This document shows, piece after piece, positions 48,813 through 57,381 of a stretch of 64,000 bases of DNA (positions within the stretch are counted from its first letter, which is position 1; each line of letters opens with the position of its first letter). The stretch comes from Peptoanaerobacter stomatis (GTDB lineage: Bacteria; Bacillota; Clostridia; Peptostreptococcales; Filifactoraceae): the NCBI RefSeq assembly GCF_000238095.2, contig NZ_JH815225.1, forward strand, positions 917,140 through 981,139. The letters are read 5' to 3'. Both the position numbers and the translations under genes were made by a program. Below the pieces are notes generated by a model, which saw only the letters and a list, made by a program, of their open reading frames with translations, made no database searches and was not told where the DNA came from.

Positions 48813-49169
48813 TTAATTTAAAGATAAGCTTATTTTTAAAACTTGATCAACTCTTCCCATTGTATTTTCATCTGCTGTCCCTATAAACTCTCTTAATCTT
48901 ATTTTGTCAATAGTTCGTATCTGCTCTAATAACATAACAGAGTCTTTTTCTAAGCCAAATTGTTTTGCACTTATCTCTATATGAGTGGGCAATTTGGCTT
49001 TATTCATTTTTGAAGTTATAGGTGCTACTATTATAGTTGGTGAGAATTTATTTCCTATGTTGTTTTGCACTACTATCACAGGCCTTATTCCACCTTGCTC
49101 TGAGCCTATAACCGGACTTAAATCCGCATAATATATATCGCCTCTCTTGACCACTTTATCAGATTTCAT
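48813..49169 (-). CDS. mazF: MazF/EndoA-type mRNA endoribonuclease toxin
   Basis: 118 residues, full family length. [26 protein letters not shown], split here as two family motifs, carries the catalytic Arg and the SEQGG loop; VAPITSK and [13 protein letters not shown] follow. In Bacillus and clostridia this toxin (NdoA) follows alr and a CopG-like antitoxin. Here alr lies just 18 bp upstream and there is no antitoxin gene. AAGGAGGTG precedes ATG, a strong site. Confidence 0.92.
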   Translation of the reverse strand: MKSDKVVKRGDIYYADLSPVIGSEQGGIRPVIVVQNNIGNKFSPTIIVAPITSKMNKAKLPTHIEISAKQFGLEKDSVMLLEQIRTIDKIRLREFIGTADENTMGRVDQVLKISLSLN

Positions 49170-49187
49170 TACACACCTCCTTTCTAA

Positions 49188-50303
49188 TTATTCTGCATGA
49201 TATTCTCTTTTTACTCTCTTATGCACTGCACATATGGTTTCGTCTATTATTGTATTGGACAGTTTAGCTATGTAATATCCACTGCTGTTATCATATCCGA
49301 ATATATATACTTTCTTGCCTATCTCTATATAATCGTCCAATCTTATCATCATCTGATCCATACACACATTACCTACTGCTGTACCTTTTTCTCCGTTTTC
49401 GAATAAAATTTGTACATCTTTGTTAGATAATGCTCTGCTTATTCCATCAGCGTAACCTATCGGTATAGTTGCTATCCATTCATCTTTTTCAAGTTTATAC
49501 TTGGCACCGTAACTTACGGTTGTGCCTTTTTTGAGAAGTTTTATGTTGGATACGACACTTTCCAATCTCATAGCAGGTTTTAAATCAAGTGAAGGATTTT
49601 TTATATCGTTTAATGAATATCCATACATACCTATACCTAATCTTATCATATCCAAATCATATTTTACTGATTCAGACGCTGATGAATTTGCGATATGTTT
49701 AATGCCGAGATTTATACCTGATTTTTCTAAATTTATGCACATCTCGTTAAAATTATCAAACTGAATTTTATTAAACTCGTTTTTAACTTCATCCGCACAC
49801 GCAAAGTGAGAAAAACAACCAACTATTTTTATGCCCGGCATATCATTAACAGCGCTTATTTCTGACACATAATCATCTTGCATCAAAAAGCCTATTCTTG
49901 ACATACCTGTATCTAATTTTATGTGAACTTTAGCTGTAATTTTAAGCTCCTCGGCTTTTTTAGATATGATTTCAGCTATTTTAGTGTTGTATACTGTGAA
50001 ATCCACATCATTTTTTATCAGATTTTCCACTTCTTCTTCAAACACATATCCAAGTATTATTATAGGTTTATATATTTTTGCAGCTCTTAATTCTATTGCT
50101 TCATCTCCTGTTGATACTGCAAAATAATCTATATATTCTTGTATATAATTTGCCACTTCAATGCTCCCATGTCCATAGGCATCTGCTTTTACGACTGCAC
50201 ATATCTTTGTTTTTTTATCTCTTATGTTTTTAAATTCATTTATGTTATGTAATATATTGTTTAAAAAAATTCTTGCTATTGCCCTATTAGATGAAAACTT
50301 CAC
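49188..50303 (-). CDS. alr: Alanine racemase
   Basis: 371 residues, start GTG 50303 with AGGAG 10 bp upstream; the nearby ATG is out of frame. It makes D-alanine for peptidoglycan. The PLP lysine is in CAVVKADAYGHG, and the catalytic tyrosine region is TVSYGAKYK. GIGMYGY and GNVCMDQMM are also present. It is directly upstream of mazF. Confidence 0.95.
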   Translation of the reverse strand: MKFSSNRAIARIFLNNILHNINEFKNIRDKKTKICAVVKADAYGHGSIEVANYIQEYIDYFAVSTGDEAIELRAAKIYKPIIILGYVFEEEVENLIKNDVDFTVYNTKIAEIISKKAEELKITAKVHIKLDTGMSRIGFLMQDDYVSEISAVNDMPGIKIVGCFSHFACADEVKNEFNKIQFDNFNEMCINLEKSGINLGIKHIANSSASESVKYDLDMIRLGIGMYGYSLNDIKNPSLDLKPAMRLESVVSNIKLLKKGTTVSYGAKYKLEKDEWIATIPIGYADGISRALSNKDVQILFENGEKGTAVGNVCMDQMMIRLDDYIEIGKKVYIFGYDNSSGYYIAKLSNTIIDETICAVHKRVKREYHAE

Positions 50304-50554
50304 CTTTGTTCATCTCCTGACGAATATAATTTAAAGTCAATTTTATCTTTACTTTTGAAAATTTTTATTTAGTGCTAAACATTTATAATTTGTTGTATAC
50401 TTAGTATTTATAACGATAAATATAATATAAAAATATATTATCTCTACTTTTAAAATTATACAACAGTTTTTCCTATACTATATTAAAATTTTTCTCTAAA
50501 TATACAAATTAGCCCCACAATATAATTGATAAGGCTAATCTCAATTTTAACAAC

Positions 50555-51160
50555 TTATAACAAATGTTCATCAATTTTTTGAGTTTCTTTCGCTCCCATA
50601 AATCCATGAATAAAGCCATATGTCGAATCTATTCTATTTTGTAATTCATCTCTTTTTATGCGTTTATTTTCTAATTCTTTTCTTAATTGCTCTATATTTT
50701 TTAATATACTGTCCAACTCTTTTTCATCAGTTTTTATTGTGCTGTAACAACAACTTAAAGTTTCTCTTAAAAGCTGTAAATTATGTTCTTCTTTCAGTAC
50801 CAACAACTCTTTTATGCTGTTTTCTCTTTTTTCTATCTCATCATTAAATTCCAATATTTTGTTTCTTGTTTCTTCCAGCTCTTTTTCTACTTTTGCATTA
50901 CCATTGTTCAACTGATTTGATAAATATAATACATTTGAGACCAGCCTTGATTTTTCCTTATGTATGTTATTAGCTTCCAAGACTTGTGTTTTTTCGATTG
51001 TCATAACATCTCTAAGTGATTTAATCGTAGATTCCATTTGAGGTGTTCGTACATACTTGATCATATCATTAAATGGCTTGTACTCCAACAACATGGGTAC
51101 TATTTTTTTTTCAAGTATTTCTTCAAAAAGTTTATCACTTTGACTTTTAAAAGCTTTCAC
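50555..51160 (-). CDS. Uncharacterised coiled-coil protein
   Basis: 201 residues, GTG start at 51160 after AAAGGAAG. Residues about 50-180 form a long heptad-rich coiled coil with many Glu/Lys; a CC pair sits near residue 137 (LSCCYSTIKTDEKE). No signal peptide or membrane segment. I recognise no family. It is between two hairpins, downstream of the diguanylate cyclase terminator, so it is a separate unit. Could be a structural or regulatory scaffold. Confidence 0.7.
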   Translation of the reverse strand: MKAFKSQSDKLFEEILEKKIVPMLLEYKPFNDMIKYVRTPQMESTIKSLRDVMTIEKTQVLEANNIHKEKSRLVSNVLYLSNQLNNGNAKVEKELEETRNKILEFNDEIEKRENSIKELLVLKEEHNLQLLRETLSCCYSTIKTDEKELDSILKNIEQLRKELENKRIKRDELQNRIDSTYGFIHGFMGAKETQKIDEHLL

Positions 51161-51337
51161 ACTACTTCCTTTCTTTCTTAATAAAATCAGTCTTAATAAT
51201 TTTTTAACAACCTATTATTAAAAATTTAATTTTATAATTATATTATATGCTTATATCGTCAAATTTACAATATTTTTTTATAGTAATAAACAATATTTAT
51301 TCCATAATTCAGAGTATAAATAGAAATTATTATCAAA

Positions 51338-51375
51338 AAAGACTATATTAATCAGAATAATTCAATATAGTCTTT
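51338..51375 (-). terminator. Terminator after diguanylate cyclase
   Basis: AAAGACTATATT (51338-51349) pairs with AATATAGTCTTT (51364-51375); a T-run follows on the minus strand. Confidence 0.8.
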
Positions 51376-51383
51376 AAATCTCA

Positions 51384-52475
51384 TTATATTTCTTTGTAGA
51401 CAACCTTATTTTTACCTGAGTGTTTCCCCTCATACAATAAATTGTCCGCTGTTTTTATTAACTCTTCGTATTTTATTTTGGAATCATATACTGCACATAC
51501 CCCAAAAGTCATAGTTATAGATACGTTTACATCGTCAAACAAAAAATTTTGCTTGTATATTTTTTCTCTCAATTTATCTATTATGTTATATGCAAAGCCT
51601 TTTCTTACATTTTTCATGAGTATTAAAAATTCTTCTCCACCCCATCTGCATATTATGTCATCTTTTCTGAAATTCTGTTTGAAAATCATGCCTACTTTCG
51701 CAAGCACTATATCTCCGTTCGGATGTCCATATGTATCGTTTATTCTTTTAAAATCATCTATATCTGCAAATATCAAAACCAAGTTGTCCAATTTTCCACC
51801 GTTATAATCGTCTATGGCTTCATCCAACTGCTGTGTCATATAAAATTTTCTTACCAATCCTGTTAAAGCATCATATTCAGCTATCTTCTTGTATCTTTCT
51901 TTTTCTTCTACCAACTTCATATTTTCAAATTTATTTTTTATCTCAAAAAAACTGAGAGATGCATAATTCACTACATTTACAGAAAAGAAATATGAAAGGA
52001 AATTTAATATGTAAAAATCTATAACTGCCGGATCAAAATTCCATGCAAATTTTTTAGATATGAGCAATCTGAAAAATATAACAGCTTCCAAAAATATGAC
52101 TAACATTTTGACAAATATGTTGTTATTCATCAAAAATACGTCTGTGGACATAAGAATCAAAAACAAAAGTTCAAAGCCGTATCCAAAGCCTATCTTCATA
52201 ATTGCAAGCGTAGCAAACAGCATAACTTCTATATTCCACACTATTGTAAATTTATCAAGCTGTATTTTCTTCCTAAAAATAACCAAAAATAAGTAAAAAA
52301 ATACACTGAATATATTATATTCGATTAGTGGTAATTTATTGTGTTTTATAAAAAAAATATGATAAACTATATGAACAACCAAAGAACCCATAGCTAATAA
52401 AACATAGGTTATATCTGTTCTGCATTTTTCATCTTTCTCATAGAATATTAAAAAAAATCTATCTTTTACACTCAT
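51384..52475 (-). CDS. Membrane diguanylate cyclase (GGDEF)
   Basis: 363 residues. About six membrane helices in residues 20-185 (no recognised sensor), then a GGDEF domain: DALTGLVRKFY at the start, FADIDDFKRINDTYGH, and the active site GGEEF preceded by the inhibitory I-site RKDD five residues upstream. It should make cyclic-di-GMP with product inhibition. It begins 15 bp after rsfS, so it is in the nadD-yqeK-lcp-rsfS transcript. AAGGGAAATTAGGT precedes ATG. Confidence 0.92.
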   Translation of the reverse strand: MSVKDRFFLIFYEKDEKCRTDITYVLLAMGSLVVHIVYHIFFIKHNKLPLIEYNIFSVFFYLFLVIFRKKIQLDKFTIVWNIEVMLFATLAIMKIGFGYGFELLFLILMSTDVFLMNNNIFVKMLVIFLEAVIFFRLLISKKFAWNFDPAVIDFYILNFLSYFFSVNVVNYASLSFFEIKNKFENMKLVEEKERYKKIAEYDALTGLVRKFYMTQQLDEAIDDYNGGKLDNLVLIFADIDDFKRINDTYGHPNGDIVLAKVGMIFKQNFRKDDIICRWGGEEFLILMKNVRKGFAYNIIDKLREKIYKQNFLFDDVNVSITMTFGVCAVYDSKIKYEELIKTADNLLYEGKHSGKNKVVYKEI

Positions 52476-52490
52476 ACCTAATTTCCCTTA

Positions 52491-52838
52491 CTATATCTCC
52501 TCAATATCTACAAATACAGCATCCTTCCAAAGCCTTTCTAAATTATAAAATTCTCTGTCTTCCGTCTTAAATATATGCACAACTATATCGTTATAATCTA
52601 TTAATATCCATTTTGCACTACTCTTGCCTTCCACGGCTCTTGCTTCTACACCAAGTTTCGACATTTCATAATCCAATGCGTCTTCCAACGCTTTTACTTG
52701 TCTTTCACTTGGTGCAGATACTATTACAAAATAGTCTGTTATACTTGATATTCCATTTACATTCAAGACAACAATATCTTCGCCAAGTTTTTTATCCAAT
52801 ACCTCATAGATTTTTTTTATTTTTTCATTAGTAGTCAT
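52491..52838 (-). CDS. rsfS: Ribosomal silencing factor RsfS
   Basis: 115 residues. It binds ribosomal protein L14 and blocks subunit joining in starved cells. ITDYFVIVSAPSERQ, KSSAKWILIDYNDIVVHIF and REFYNLERLW match the family end to end. AAGGAG precedes ATG. Part of the conserved nadD-yqeK-lcp-rsfS block. Confidence 0.94.
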   Translation of the reverse strand: MTTNEKIKKIYEVLDKKLGEDIVVLNVNGISSITDYFVIVSAPSERQVKALEDALDYEMSKLGVEARAVEGKSSAKWILIDYNDIVVHIFKTEDREFYNLERLWKDAVFVDIEEI

Positions 52839-52944
52839 CTAATTAAGTTCTCCTTAAAAACTCATTTTTTATTTTTACACTATATTAATCTAATGATACA
52901 CTTTAAACAATTATATGTCAAACTATTTTAAATATTCATAAATT

Positions 52945-54231
52945 TTATTTCACAAAATCTTTTCCAAGAACTATAAGAATATCTGTAGGCTTTCCGTAGT
53001 ATGCCTTGTTTTCTTGTGTTATTCTGTTGACACCTAATATAGTTGCTATATTTTGAGCTAAAATCTCATCATCTGTATAATATACTACAGTTTCTTCATA
53101 ATCAAAATTATCTGCATTTGCTGAGTCTTGAACCTCTATGTTATTTACAAATAATAAATCTGTTGCTCTTTGTGCCAATCCTTGACGTCCATCCCCATTT
53201 AATATGACAACATAAGGTATTTTAGGAGCATTTGTTACATTTGCCGTATCAGTAGAATTTTTACTATCTGGTGCAGTCGCATTTTCATCTTGCATCTCTT
53301 GTGAGATATAATAATTCCCTGATAAAAGAATATCCAATAACTCTTTTGATTTTTCAGGATCTGCTATATAATATGATGTTCCGTACATAGTCTTCGCTTC
53401 TCCCGGCAATACTTCTTTTTTTATGTTATATGGTTTTATATCTATACATTTTGATGCAATTTTGAGCATATCTGTAATACTCATATCTGTCTGTACATAT
53501 TTATAAAATGTATCAATATATTGCGGTATATGTGTAGCCGACTCCACTGACAAAACTTTTTTTATAAGACTTGTCATAAATTTTTGCTGAGATTCTATTC
53601 TTCCAAGGTCTTGGTTTGCATATCCGTATCTGAATCTCAAAAATTGCATAGATTTTTCACCGTCTAACAGTTGTAGACCTTTTTTCAATTCTATATGAAG
53701 AGGTGGTGTAGCATAAGGGTCGTCGTAATTCATATCCATAGGTACATCTACTTCTACTCCGCCTATATCATTTATTGTTTTAAACAATGCTTGATAATCC
53801 ACTTTTACAAAGTGATGTATATCCACATTTAACAATTTTTTTACAGCTTTTAATGTGGAGTTTATGCCTCCTATTGAATGTGCAGAGTTTATTTTATTGA
53901 ATTTATATTTATACTCTTCAATTTCTGCTCTTGTATCTCTCGGTATGGATAATATAAATGCTGTTTTTGTCTTGGGATCTACAGATAAAAGCATCATAGT
54001 ATCCGTTCTCATATTTGCATGATTTTGACTGCCGTCTAAACTGTCTACTCCTAAAAGCAGTATATTTATTCTGTCATCATTCATCGTCTTGGATAGTTCC
54101 TGTAAATCCGCCAATGTCAACTCATTATCAGGATTGCTTTTTTTAATATTGTTTATATATATATTTGCTACAAGCACCAAAACAAATATAAATGCTACAA
54201 TAAATAAAAGCAGTTTGAGCAATTTTTTCAT
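52945..54231 (-). CDS. LytR-CpsA-Psr family wall-polymer ligase
   Basis: 428 residues. One N-terminal membrane anchor (about residues 5-27), then the LCP domain with LLLGVDSL, RTDTMMLLSVDPKTK, SIPRDTRAEI and FLRFRY, where the arginines bind the lipid phosphate. A C-terminal LytR_C domain (PYVVILNGDGRQGLAQR onward) follows. LCP enzymes attach teichoic acids or other glycopolymers to peptidoglycan outside the cell. Confidence 0.93.
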   Translation of the reverse strand: MKKLLKLLLFIVAFIFVLVLVANIYINNIKKSNPDNELTLADLQELSKTMNDDRINILLLGVDSLDGSQNHANMRTDTMMLLSVDPKTKTAFILSIPRDTRAEIEEYKYKFNKINSAHSIGGINSTLKAVKKLLNVDIHHFVKVDYQALFKTINDIGGVEVDVPMDMNYDDPYATPPLHIELKKGLQLLDGEKSMQFLRFRYGYANQDLGRIESQQKFMTSLIKKVLSVESATHIPQYIDTFYKYVQTDMSITDMLKIASKCIDIKPYNIKKEVLPGEAKTMYGTSYYIADPEKSKELLDILLSGNYYISQEMQDENATAPDSKNSTDTANVTNAPKIPYVVILNGDGRQGLAQRATDLLFVNNIEVQDSANADNFDYEETVVYYTDDEILAQNIATILGVNRITQENKAYYGKPTDILIVLGKDFVK

Positions 54232-54316
54232 TATTAATTCCAGCCTTATTTCAATATTTTTATAAAATGTATATAGAATTTTTCACACATATCATAATTA
54301 CTATTTTATTTAAAAC

Positions 54317-54940
54317 TTATTCTTGAATTATCTTTTTTATATGAGGATGTTTGACCTCTTCCAAATGCTTCTTACAATTTTTAAGCAAAAAATTTCGTGC
54401 ATTCAATGTGTCTTGATGTATGAGGTCATTTTCGCTTGCAAGATGTATCATAGTGTTGTTAAGTGCATAGTATAAGGCATAGTACAAATCTATATAAGAT
54501 AATTGCCTTATTTTTTCAACTCCTTCAAACTTTCTGTTTTCTTCGATATAGTCTGCCAAGCATATAATCATCTCCAATTTGCTCATATCAGCCCTGCCTG
54601 TTGTATGATAACTTATTGCATTTAATATGTCTTCGTCTTCAATATTGTATTCATACTGTGCAATATATCGTCCTATCTTCGCATGTAGCAACTGATGACT
54701 TACTTGCTCTATTTCATCAAAAACTATATTGTATTTTTTTACTTTTTCTTCTATCTCATCATAACTTAATTGCTTGGCAATATCATGCAACAATGCTGAA
54801 ATTCTTGCTTTATCTATATCTTCTCCATATCTTTCTGACAGCATGATGGCAGATTTCTCCACGCCTAATGTATGCTGATATCTTTTTTCGCTCAACAAAT
54901 GTTTCAAATCTTTTTTTATTCTATCAAATATAGACTCCAT
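54317..54940 (-). CDS. yqeK: HD-domain Ap4A hydrolase YqeK
   Basis: 207 residues from ATG 54940, spaced 7 bp from GGAGA; the ATG 6 bp earlier abuts the site. Metal ligands are in RYQHTLGVEKSA, LLHDIAKQL, HAKIGRYIA and YHTTGRADM. YqeK is a symmetrical diadenosine tetraphosphate hydrolase. It follows nadD closely, as in most Firmicutes. Confidence 0.93.
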   Translation of the reverse strand: MESIFDRIKKDLKHLLSEKRYQHTLGVEKSAIMLSERYGEDIDKARISALLHDIAKQLSYDEIEEKVKKYNIVFDEIEQVSHQLLHAKIGRYIAQYEYNIEDEDILNAISYHTTGRADMSKLEMIICLADYIEENRKFEGVEKIRQLSYIDLYYALYYALNNTMIHLASENDLIHQDTLNARNFLLKNCKKHLEEVKHPHIKKIIQE

Positions 54941-54958
54941 TTTCATTCTCCAATTTAT

Positions 54959-55014
54959 AAAGATTATTTTTTATTATATAATTTATAAAGATTATTTTTT
55001 ATTATATAATTTTC
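54959..55014. repeat. 28-bp tandem duplication at 3' end of nadD
   Basis: AAAGATTATTTTTTATTATA occurs at 54959 and again at 54987, exact period 28 bp. Copy one encodes the end of the conserved NadD sequence; copy two shifts frame and creates the final residues and stop. Confidence 0.8.
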
Positions 55015-55566
55015 TACTTTTTCATCGACAAAATATTTTATACTTCTATTTTCTTTTACTCTATTTCTTATGTCGGTAGAAGATATTTCTATATCGGGAG
55101 TATCTAAAAAACACATATCAACATCGTATTTTATAAATTTTTTCTGAAGTTCAGATTTTATTTTCTCTCCTCTTGTCACTACAATAAAAGTTATCAATTT
55201 GCTAAGTTCTTCAAATTTATACCATTTATCAAACAACATAAAAGCCTCTTGACCTATTATGTAATAAAATTTGTCATTTTTATATTCCTTTAACAAATAT
55301 GAGACAGTCTCATAACTATATGAATAATCTTCTTTTTCTATTTCATAATAATTTATCAAAAAATTGGAATTGTCCTTTATCGCAAGTTCTACCATAGCTT
55401 TACGATGATTTTTGTCAATAACATAATCTTTATGTGGAGGAATTCCCGACGGTATAAACATTATTTTATCAAGTTTCATATAATCCATGACATAGTTCGC
55501 TATGAAAGTATGTCCGAAATGTATAGGGTTAAAAGTGCCTCCAAGTATGCCTATATTCACAATCAA
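54964..55566 (-). CDS. nadD: Nicotinate-nucleotide adenylyltransferase
   Basis: 200 residues. It makes nicotinic acid adenine dinucleotide, also the substrate of LarB. GGTFNPIHFGH gives the nucleotide-binding HxGH, IPSGIPPHK and EISSTDIRNRV (ISSTxxR) are intact. First gene of the block. The last few codons derive from a 28-bp tandem duplication, which leaves the catalytic core untouched. Confidence 0.95.
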   Translation of the reverse strand: MIVNIGILGGTFNPIHFGHTFIANYVMDYMKLDKIMFIPSGIPPHKDYVIDKNHRKAMVELAIKDNSNFLINYYEIEKEDYSYSYETVSYLLKEYKNDKFYYIIGQEAFMLFDKWYKFEELSKLITFIVVTRGEKIKSELQKKFIKYDVDMCFLDTPDIEISSTDIRNRVKENRSIKYFVDEKVENYIIKNNLYKLYNKK

Positions 55567-55880
55567 TACCTCATCTTATACATAATTTATATATCAACTA
55601 AACTTAAATTTTTAAAACAATCATTTAATTTTACCACTATAAATTCAAAATAATATATTTGATATTTTTTTCAATAAACGCATTTATTAATCGTATAATA
55701 AATAAATTAAATAATTATATCACATTTTATAATATTGCTCAACTTTAGCAAATTTATCATATATATTTAATCTGTTTTTAATTATATGGTAAATTGACTT
55801 TTTTATACTGTTATTTTATTATTGAATCATAAATACACATGAGAATATTTTTTATATTTTATTTCAGGAGGTTATTTATT
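55567..55880. other. Divergent intergenic region
   Basis: No gene. AT-rich, with the leaders of nadD (minus) and the secreted protein at 55881 (plus). Several TATAAT-like boxes are present but no convincing -35 pair. Confidence 0.4.
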
Positions 55881-57059
55881 ATGAAAAAGTTTTTTAAAGT
55901 TTTTTTAGCCATATTCATCTTATGCGCTATGAGTATTCATCAGATATACGCCGTTTCAGTGTTAAAACCGAAAAAACTTATAACTCTGCCCATAGAAGCA
56001 TTCTATAGCAATTTAGCTGTACATAAGGGTACTCTTTATTATATGATTTATGAAAAAAGAGGTATTTATTCTGAAAATTCCCCGACTTTTTTTGCCAAGG
56101 ATATCATGTCATCTAAAAAGGCTGTAAAAATTCTTGAAGCGGTAGACTACCAGCCTTCATTTCATTTGTTAAGCGACGGCAATTTGTATATCACAACTCA
56201 CTACGGCGGCGGATTTATGGGAGGCAATCTTGCTGTATTGCTAAATAAAACTGATATAATCGACAATAAAAAAGATGATCAGATATATCTTGTAGGGTAC
56301 GGAAGCTATGATGTTGATATAGAAAATAAAAAATTTTACGGTTTTCCGGATCCGTATTTTATGGGTGAAAGCGAAGGCAAAGAACATTTTTACGAATTTT
56401 ACAGCGATGTAATGCACCATCCTAATGTAAATTTTTCAGCTGTAAAAAAAGATGTAGTTTATTGCATAAAATGTCCGTACTCCAAAAATGTAGAGGACGA
56501 ATCGCAATACGGCATAGTAGCAATAGATAGAAAAACAGGAAAAGACACTGTGTTAATCCCAGGCATTTACAATATGACAATGGGTGAAAATCAAATATAT
56601 TACTGGAAACAAGATGAAAATGATAAAACAGCCAACCTGTTATACTCATACTCTTTAAAAGACAGCAAAACAACACTTATCTGCAATCATAAAGATCCCG
56701 ATTTTAACATAATTCCAATAGGGGGCAAAGTATTTTTTATGGGCAATGAAGAATATACACCTAAAAAAGAAGGCGAATACTTTAAAAAATATACTACTTT
56801 ATATATTGCTGAAAATGGAAAATGCACTCCGCTTTACAGCAATATGAAATGGTTTGTAACTGACGGAAAAAATATGGCAGTGCTATTTCAAGGCAAAAAT
56901 AAATCCGAAGTAAAGCTTATAAACAAAGACGGTATTGAATTTGCAAATTTAACAGTACCTGTAAGTCAAGCAAATTTATTTATATCAGGCAAAGATTTGA
57001 TAGTTTGGTCTTGGCAAGACAAAAGCGTCAGATATTACGAAGTTCCTAATATAAAATAA
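55881..57059 (+). CDS. Exported protein, probable beta-propeller
   Basis: 392 residues from ATG 55881, which has AGGAGG 9 bp upstream; the frame continues upstream to 55839 without a site. Signal peptide about residues 1-24 (MKKFFKVFLAIFILC.. to YA). The mature part alternates short strands with repeated segments such as GTLYYMIYE, QIYYWKQD and KVFFMGNEE, the spacing of a DUF5050-like propeller. No catalytic motif recognised. It is a single gene ended by a bidirectional hairpin. Confidence 0.75.
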   Translation: MKKFFKVFLAIFILCAMSIHQIYAVSVLKPKKLITLPIEAFYSNLAVHKGTLYYMIYEKRGIYSENSPTFFAKDIMSSKKAVKILEAVDYQPSFHLLSDGNLYITTHYGGGFMGGNLAVLLNKTDIIDNKKDDQIYLVGYGSYDVDIENKKFYGFPDPYFMGESEGKEHFYEFYSDVMHHPNVNFSAVKKDVVYCIKCPYSKNVEDESQYGIVAIDRKTGKDTVLIPGIYNMTMGENQIYYWKQDENDKTANLLYSYSLKDSKTTLICNHKDPDFNIIPIGGKVFFMGNEEYTPKKEGEYFKKYTTLYIAENGKCTPLYSNMKWFVTDGKNMAVLFQGKNKSEVKLINKDGIEFANLTVPVSQANLFISGKDLIVWSWQDKSVRYYEVPNIK

Positions 57060-57184
57060 TACTAATCTACATTTAATTAATAGATACATCTATATAAGTT
57101 ATTTATTTTTAAATATACTTAATTTTGCTCAGCTAATAAGTTTTTAAAAACAGGAATGTCTATTATTTTATTGATTTTTAGTAT
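57059..57184. repeat. Dispersed palindromic repeat, inverted copy
   Basis: ATACTAATCTACATTTAAT at the left and TTGATTTTTAGTATA at the right. It is the reverse orientation of 47503 (TTAATTTTGC... with GCTAATAAGTTTTTAAAAAC). Confidence 0.6.
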
Positions 57185-57381
57185 AAATTCAAAAAAAGGG
57201 CTGTTGCTATAATTTTTTATAATTTTGCAACAGTCCTTTTTCACACATATTTACATATTATCTATTTAAAATATCACTCTTTTTTATACATGATTTTTTA
57301 GACTTAGTGATTGTTCTAATTATTTTCTATTGTACATTATTTTTTAAATAGTTTTTAGTATAAATTGAATTATATAAGTCA
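57060..57381. other. Intergenic region with repeat and terminator
   Basis: No gene; it is filled by the repeat (57059-57184) and the terminator (57191-57243), leaving about 140 bp of featureless AT-rich DNA. Confidence 0.5.
57191..57243. terminator. Bidirectional terminator
   Basis: GGGCTGTTGC (57198-57207) pairs with GCAACAGTCC (57227-57236), one G-T pair, with A-tract before and T-tract after, between convergent genes. Confidence 0.85.
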
